Shown here one piece after another: positions 5,048-8,603 of a stretch of 8,603 nt of DNA. Under the pieces are notes generated by a model, which was not told the origin of the DNA, ran no database searches, and saw nothing but the letters and a program-made list of their open reading frames with translations. Made by a program: the position numbers and the translations under genes. Position 1 is the stretch's first letter. Every line of letters starts with the position of its first letter. Origin of the DNA: Chloroflexota bacterium (GTDB lineage: Bacteria; Chloroflexota; Dehalococcoidia; GIF9; AB-539-J10). The stretch is taken from positions 1-8,603 of the forward strand of contig JADFUX010000006.1 in NCBI GenBank assembly GCA_015222255.1, written 5' to 3'.

Positions 5048-6598
5048 CTAGTCACTGATTTCAGCGCCCATTTCTAGAGCGGCTTTAATCAAAGGGCTTT
5101 GGGTTTGTGGTGGCACTTTTCGTTTGAGGTTGACGAGGATGCACTTCAACTTATAGGACTGCCCGAAAACCTCCTGGAGCTTTCTCTCCACCAGATATCG
5201 ATATTTGGGGTCCTCTATCTTTTCCTTATGAAAAGAATAGTAGAAACCGAGCGTCAAGGTGTCGTCCTCAAGGGCCATCGGCTCACAGGCGCTGCGTAAG
5301 AAAGCATCCAAATTGCCATTGGAACCTTCGCCTCGCAAAGATTGAATAAATTCCTTCCACCGACCACGGACGTAATCAATGCCTTGAGACGCCTTTGTCT
5401 CAGAAGTCTCAGCCTCATTCGCAGCAACAAATTCAGTTTCTTCGTGAGCTTTGGCAAGCACCCCAGATGCGATGGTAGGTTTCACTGATTCTGGAGATGC
5501 AATCGAAGTCGGCTCTTCCGGCATTGAAGACAATACACAATCGACCAGAGCCAGCTCCAAAGGCAAAGTGGAGTAATTGTGGGTGCGAAAATCTATGCCA
5601 GCGAAAAGCTTGGTTGCCCCAAGCAGACGTTCAAGATCAACACCAGCCACCACGCTCTTCATCTCGGCTAGATTCTCAGCAGTGACGTCGACAGCCTCCT
5701 CTGAGCCAGCCTTGACCAATAATAGCCCTCGAAGATACTCTACTAGCCCCAGATTGAACTGGTGCAGGTCCATGCCATCATTGTCAACGCTATTTATGAT
5801 TTGAAGACCTCTGAGAATGTCCCCATTGGCGATACATTTTGCCAGTTCTCCCACTCGCAAATCTTTGCTGAACCCTAGCGCCATCCGAATTTGGTCAAAA
5901 TCAATTTGATTCCCATAGTAAGCAACTAATTGCTGCAACAGATTCTCAGCGTCACGGAGGCTTCCAGTAGCTGCCTGAGCAATAAGCTTCAAGGAATCAA
6001 GGCCCACATTGATATCCTCTTGCTGGCATATCAGTTTCAATTTGTCTACTATTGCTCCTTGCGCCAGGCGACGAAAATTGAATCGCTGGCAGCGTGACAT
6101 TATAGTGGGTAGCACCTTATGTGGCTCCGTCGTAGCCAGGACAAAAATAACGTGAGGTGGCGGCTCCTCTAGAGTCTTCAGCAAGGCATTAGAAGCTGCC
6201 TCAGTAAGCATATGGACCTCATCAATAATATACACTTTGTAGCGAGCGAGGTTTGGAGCATAGTGAACTTTCTCCCTGAGGCTGCGAATCTCGTCAATGC
6301 CGCGATTGCTAGCAGCATCTATCTCTATTACATCCGGAGCCCTGCCTTCGGTGATTGACCGACATATACTGCAACCGTTACACGGCTCGCCACCGGTCTG
6401 ATTAGGGCAGTTGACCGCTTTTGCCAGGATGCGACCAGTACTGGTTTTCCCCGTACCTCGAGGTCCACAGAAAAGGTACGCGTGGGCAATCTTTCTGCTT
6501 TCGACAGCACGACGCAAGGTCTCGACCACTGGCTCTTGCCCTACCAGCTCAGCCAAAACCTGCGGACGCCACTTGCGGTAGAAAACCTCTGAAGCCAT
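5048..6598 (-). CDS. dnaX: DNA polymerase III subunit gamma/tau
   Basis: The ATPase of the clamp loader, which assembles the sliding clamp and links polymerases at the fork. It has 516 residues. ATG 6598 gives the canonical N-terminus MASEVFYRKWRPQ. Seen: Walker A GPRGTGKT (45-52); zinc-binding C64, C73, C76, C79; AASNRGIDEIR (95-105); Walker B VYIIDEVHML (122-131); SNALLKTLEEPP (136-147); sensor 1 ATTEPHKV (155-162); and the arginine finger in SRCQRF (168-173). Domains II-III run to about residue 370. An acidic, alanine-rich linker follows (about 370-415), then a globular C-terminal domain (WKEFIQSLRG... to FGQSYKLKC) like that of Gram-positive-type DnaX. I saw no A-rich slippery heptamer, so a frameshifted short gamma form is not supported. 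It is the first gene of the dnaX-ybaB-recR-recO block, with a probable own promoter just upstream. Confidence 0.98.
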   Translation of the reverse strand: MASEVFYRKWRPQVLAELVGQEPVVETLRRAVESRKIAHAYLFCGPRGTGKTSTGRILAKAVNCPNQTGGEPCNGCSICRSITEGRAPDVIEIDAASNRGIDEIRSLREKVHYAPNLARYKVYIIDEVHMLTEAASNALLKTLEEPPPHVIFVLATTEPHKVLPTIMSRCQRFNFRRLAQGAIVDKLKLICQQEDINVGLDSLKLIAQAATGSLRDAENLLQQLVAYYGNQIDFDQIRMALGFSKDLRVGELAKCIANGDILRGLQIINSVDNDGMDLHQFNLGLVEYLRGLLLVKAGSEEAVDVTAENLAEMKSVVAGVDLERLLGATKLFAGIDFRTHNYSTLPLELALVDCVLSSMPEEPTSIASPESVKPTIASGVLAKAHEETEFVAANEAETSETKASQGIDYVRGRWKEFIQSLRGEGSNGNLDAFLRSACEPMALEDDTLTLGFYYSFHKEKIEDPKYRYLVERKLQEVFGQSYKLKCILVNLKRKVPPQTQSPLIKAALEMGAEISD

Positions 6599-6607
6599 CT
6601 TCCCAAC

Positions 6608-6619
6608 CCTATTATACTC
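6608..6619 (-). promoter_or_regulatory. Probable -10 promoter element of dnaX
   Basis: The minus strand reads GAGTATAATAGG, a perfect TATAAT box, with its last base 12 nt before the dnaX ATG. A possible weak -35 (TTAGGA) lies 17 nt upstream. Transcription starting about 6-7 nt after the box would give a leader of only some 5-7 nt. The same 12-mer stands before the sigma gene. The gap after the DUF5667 gene has no T-rich terminator, so read-through may also feed dnaX. Confidence 0.55.
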
Positions 6620-6656
6620 TGCCTCGCCTAATTCCTAAAGGAGTTTTTCATCCAGA

Positions 6657-7475
6657 CTATTGCCTTGAGGCACTTTCCAACACAAAAAGTGTTTCCTCAT
6701 AATTCTCTCTCACATCCTTGATGGCTTGCTCCAGACTGGGCTTAGTTCTCTCAGGAGTCTTCTTCAAAGCATTCTGCAATGTATCTAGACTCCTCTGACG
6801 GCTTTCAATTAGCACTATCTTTAGCTCTTCCACATTATCTCCGTTGCCATAAGCTTCCACCCCATCATTGGGAGCCAGTGTTTTCGGCCCTTCTTGCCTG
6901 ATCTCCCATGTGCTCTCAATCTCATACACTCTATCCAAATGATTAGCCAGTCTCTCGGTTAATACAGGAATTTTAGCACCTTTTTCGTCGCGAGCCATTT
7001 CGGCGATTTCACCCGCTCTTCGCTCGGCAAACTGAATATGAAGCTTCGCCTCGCTCATGTCAGAAAAGGCCAATGTCAATCTAACCTGCTCCACAGCCAA
7101 CTTCACGGGATAAAGAGGCTTGTCAGGTAAGGCGTTTGCTGAAGCAACAACTGCACCTGTGCCCGCAAATAGAATAGCCAGGATAGCAGTGACAGCCACA
7201 GCCCACTTCCTATGCCAAATTGGAACCTTTGGTCTTTTTTCAGCCTCCTCTGATTTAGCAGCAAGCATCCCCTGAAGCTGAGTACGGGCCTTTGCCCTAA
7301 ACTCAGGGCTAGGCTGAACCGTAGGAGACTTCCGAATAAGGGCAAAGCCGGTCTTGAGCAAAGACTCTAGTTCGGGCGCTTGCTCAGGATAAGCTTTGAG
7401 AGAATCATCAATGCTTTCGCCCTTAAATATGCGCTCCAAGCACTTATCTAGAATGTCTTCTATCTTCTCTGCCAT
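6657..7475 (-). CDS. DUF5667 single-span membrane protein, probable anti-sigma
   Basis: A 272-residue protein coded 3 nt after the sigma factor. Residues 1-90 are cytoplasmic, with a helical block [20 protein letters not shown]...[12 protein letters not shown] (8-40), a segment commonly found at the start of such sigma-linked proteins. One membrane segment follows at about 92-113 ([18 protein letters not shown]). The outside part begins [19 protein letters not shown] (113-131), then ...[17 protein letters not shown] (141-157), which is the hallmark of DUF5667. The rest is long, charged helix. The position right behind a sigma gene and the topology suggest it holds the sigma factor at the membrane until a signal arrives. 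No zinc-type anti-sigma motif (HxxxCxxC) is present, so the mode of inhibition would differ from the classical ZAS proteins. The function is inferred; the family and topology are seen in the sequence. Confidence 0.85.
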   Translation of the reverse strand: MAEKIEDILDKCLERIFKGESIDDSLKAYPEQAPELESLLKTGFALIRKSPTVQPSPEFRAKARTQLQGMLAAKSEEAEKRPKVPIWHRKWAVAVTAILAILFAGTGAVVASANALPDKPLYPVKLAVEQVRLTLAFSDMSEAKLHIQFAERRAGEIAEMARDEKGAKIPVLTERLANHLDRVYEIESTWEIRQEGPKTLAPNDGVEAYGNGDNVEELKIVLIESRQRSLDTLQNALKKTPERTKPSLEQAIKDVRENYEETLFVLESASRQ

Positions 7476-7478
7476 TTT

Positions 7479-8021
7479 CTACCTATTTGCTAGCAGCATC
7501 TTCCTTAATGCCACTATGCCATTGTACTGTAGAGCCTTCACAGTGCCAGGGCTTTTGCCCAAGGCCTCAGCCACCTCAGCAATAGAAAGCTCGGCGCCGA
7601 AACGAAGAGAAATCACCTCGCGCTGAGCCGGAGATAATTTCTTTACGGCATCAATTAGCTCCTCAATCTCAAGACCTTGTTCTGCCACAGATTCTGGGCT
7701 TGCTTCACCAATCGAAATCATATTATTATCATCGAAAGGTGCCTCTCTCACCTTTGTGTGCTTCCTCAAGTAATCGACTATCTGATTATGAGCGATGCGA
7801 AACAGCCAAGAAGCGAAAGGTAAATTTCGCCACTTGTAAGAGCCGATCGCCTCCAGAGCTTTGACAAACACCTCCTGGCTCAAATCCTCAGCTTCAGCCT
7901 GATTTCCCAGCCTCAGGTAAACATAGCGATAAATCTTATCGAAATTCTCCTCATAGAGTTGAGCGAAAGCTTGCCCATCACCTTTTACTGCCCGGGAGAC
8001 TACATCTTTCTCAATAGACAT
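7479..8021 (-). CDS. ECF-type RNA polymerase sigma-70 family factor
   Basis: A 180-residue sigma factor with only regions 2 and 4. Region 2 is at about residues 10-88: AFAQLYEENFDKIYRYVYLR (18-37), EAEDLSQEVFVKAL (43-56), and FASWLFRIAHNQIVDYLRK (69-87), which is the -10 recognition and melting part. A short acidic linker (about 90-118) precedes region 4 (119-177), with LSPAQREVISLRF (129-141) and the helix-turn-helix SIAEVAEALGKSPGTVKALQ (146-165). I chose ATG 8021 because the domain starts directly after it. A longer frame from TTG 8084 would read through the probable promoter. The gene is followed 3 nt later by a DUF5667 membrane protein that probably controls it. I see no GGAAC/CGTT-type autoregulatory promoter; the box in front is a housekeeping-type TATAAT. 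Confidence 0.94.
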   Translation of the reverse strand: MSIEKDVVSRAVKGDGQAFAQLYEENFDKIYRYVYLRLGNQAEAEDLSQEVFVKALEAIGSYKWRNLPFASWLFRIAHNQIVDYLRKHTKVREAPFDDNNMISIGEASPESVAEQGLEIEELIDAVKKLSPAQREVISLRFGAELSIAEVAEALGKSPGTVKALQYNGIVALRKMLLANR

Positions 8022-8031
8022 CAGTCCGATG

Positions 8032-8043
8032 CCTATTATACTC
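8032..8043 (-). promoter_or_regulatory. Probable -10 promoter element of the sigma gene
   Basis: GAGTATAATAGG on the minus strand, identical over 12 bases to the element before dnaX. The TATAAT ends 13 nt before ATG 8021, which predicts a leader of about 6-8 nt. No good -35 (TTGACA-like) is found at 16-18 nt. The T-rich spacer (TTTTCGTTTTT) may compensate. Confidence 0.5.
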
Positions 8044-8240
8044 AAAAACGAAAATTGATGTGGAAGGTTTACAGCTAGCGCCAAAACAGCCGAAGGATTT
8101 AACTCAGGCGATAGAAAAACCTGGAATTGATACTAGGCCTCATGACTGTTGTCGCGCATAGACTGGCTTTCCTCTATCCTGGCGGTACCAAATTTCTCTG
8201 TCGTTGAGAGGGGCCGAAGTCCCAACACAGTCTCGAACGA

Positions 8241-8276
8241 GTGGCAGAGATTGCCACGCTTTGCCTGCAATGACGG
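8241..8276 (-). repeat. Dispersed palindromic intergenic repeat relic
   Basis: The minus strand reads GTCATTGCAGGCAAAGCGTG, directly followed by GCAATCTCTGCCAC. This closely resembles the widely dispersed 'TGTCATTGCGAGCGAAGCGTGGCAATCTC' intergenic repeats of several bacterial phyla, with some changed positions. One end forms a perfect hairpin, GTGGCA-gagat-TGCCAC (8241-8257). Flanking sequence back to about 8205, including CTCGAACGAG, may belong to the same element. There is one copy in this window, so copy number cannot be judged here. Confidence 0.55.
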
Positions 8277-8344
8277 CTGATCGCCTAAACCCCACTGTGA
8301 TATTGCCAAATACATACGCGGCAAGTTAACAGGTTTCCTATTAG

Positions 8345-8557
8345 ACGGATAGGGTAAGACAGACCTCCAATCATGCCACGCCGTTTCACGAGCAAGCGGT
8401 AGCAGAGCTGGACAAAGCTGGAGGGTCTACTCCTGTACGCTACACCCTTGATGGGAAAGATCGAGAGGTTTATGACAAGCTCGTAGACAGACCCCACGCC
8501 AGAAGAGGCTCCCTCGGTGGCCACTACTTCCGCTCAGGAATCGTAGACGCCACATAG
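8345..8557 (+). pseudogene. Start-less plus-strand reading frame, possible gene remnant
   Basis: A frame of 70 codons open between stops, ending at TAG 8555-8557. It has no in-frame ATG, GTG or TTG. The translation looks protein-like (for example HEQAVAELDKAGGSTPVRYT and KLVDRPHARRGSLGGHYF), with balanced charged residues and glycines. I do not recognise the family. A second protein-like stretch (CDIAKYIRGKLTGFLLDG) lies just upstream in another frame, ending at TAG 8350-8352, which would fit a frameshifted remnant. Chance cannot be excluded, and a minus-strand frame overlaps it (8285-8524). Confidence 0.25.
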
Positions 8558-8603
8558 AGCAATGAATCGGAGAGACGGACCTCTATGTCGGTAAGGCTAA
8601 CAA

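Larger units (their letters stand above)
8044..8603. other. About 560 nt without a convincing gene
   Basis: Upstream of the sigma promoter I found no supported protein gene, tRNA or rRNA. Minus-strand frames at 8133-8324 and 8285-8524 overlap repeat-like or noncoding sequence and match no family. The stretch holds a dispersed-repeat relic (about 8241-8276) and a plus-strand frame without a start (8345-8557), described separately. The right edge may belong to the upstream region of a gene beyond the window. Confidence 0.5.

Noticed and set aside
5048..6598. Programmed frameshift in dnaX giving a gamma form
   Set aside because: No A-rich slippery heptamer with a following hairpin was seen on the coding strand.
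6620..6656. Terminator between the DUF5667 gene and dnaX
   Set aside because: Only a 4-bp stem (TCCT-TT-AGGA) without a T-run; too weak to call.
8022..8084. N-terminal extension of the sigma factor from TTG 8084
   Set aside because: The added 21 residues are not sigma-like and the DNA contains the probable TATAAT box; the domain begins right after ATG 8021.
8133..8324. Minus-strand 63-codon frame
   Set aside because: It runs through the dispersed repeat relic, which gives a typical repeat-derived translation (LQAKRGNL); not a real gene.
8285..8524. Minus-strand 79-codon frame starting at GTG 8524
   Set aside because: No family recognised and no ribosome binding site found; it overlaps the plus-strand remnant. 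Neither strand can be called with confidence.
1..8603. CRISPR array, tRNA, rRNA or complete insertion sequence
   Set aside because: No regularly spaced repeats, no clover-leaf-like segments with a TTC-type arm, no transposase frame and no terminal inverted repeats were seen by eye.

Overview
The window reads as a piece of a bacterial chromosome. Every gene I can support lies on the minus strand, so transcription runs from high to low coordinates. Base composition is close to half G+C. GTG starts, weak Shine-Dalgarno sites, a sigma-70-family regulator paired with a DUF5667 membrane protein, and a relic of a dispersed 'GTCATTGC...GGCAATCTC' repeat together suggest Chloroflexota, perhaps a Dehalococcoidia-like lineage. 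That placement is inference from gene style, not a search result.

Layout in the direction of transcription (right to left). 8603-8044: no convincing gene; it holds a palindromic dispersed-repeat relic (about 8241-8276), a plus-strand reading frame without a start codon (8345-8557), and the upstream region of the sigma gene. 8021-6657: an ECF-like sigma factor followed 3 nt later by a single-span DUF5667 protein, probably its anti-sigma or membrane regulator. 6598-3335: a tight DNA replication and repair operon, dnaX-ybaB-recR-recO, with gaps of 1-9 nt. 3334-3030: a leader of about 305 nt without a convincing gene, though it carries short direct repeats and a 23-codon upstream reading frame whose stop overlaps the next start. 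3029-788: an ion-transport cluster made of a two-helix pore protein with an altered selectivity filter, a UspA-type protein, an RCK_N-only protein and an RCK_N+RCK_C protein. 785-1: pheA (prephenate dehydratase), only 2 nt behind the last RCK gene and cut by the window edge just before its C-terminus.

How the parts may work together. The sigma/DUF5667 pair looks like an envelope- or stress-responsive switch. The dnaX block supplies the clamp loader and the RecFOR-type recombination mediators RecR and RecO. The ion cluster is the most interesting part. It resembles a potassium-channel system taken to pieces: the pore subunit has no cytoplasmic RCK domain, and two free-standing RCK proteins and a Usp protein follow it on the same strand. 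The pore's TVGYG filter is replaced by TMGVN, so the ion carried need not be potassium. No TrkH/KtrB-type transporter is present in the window.

The 12-mer GAGTATAATAGG occurs 12-13 nt before the start codons of both dnaX and the sigma gene. This suggests near-leaderless transcription from housekeeping-type promoters.
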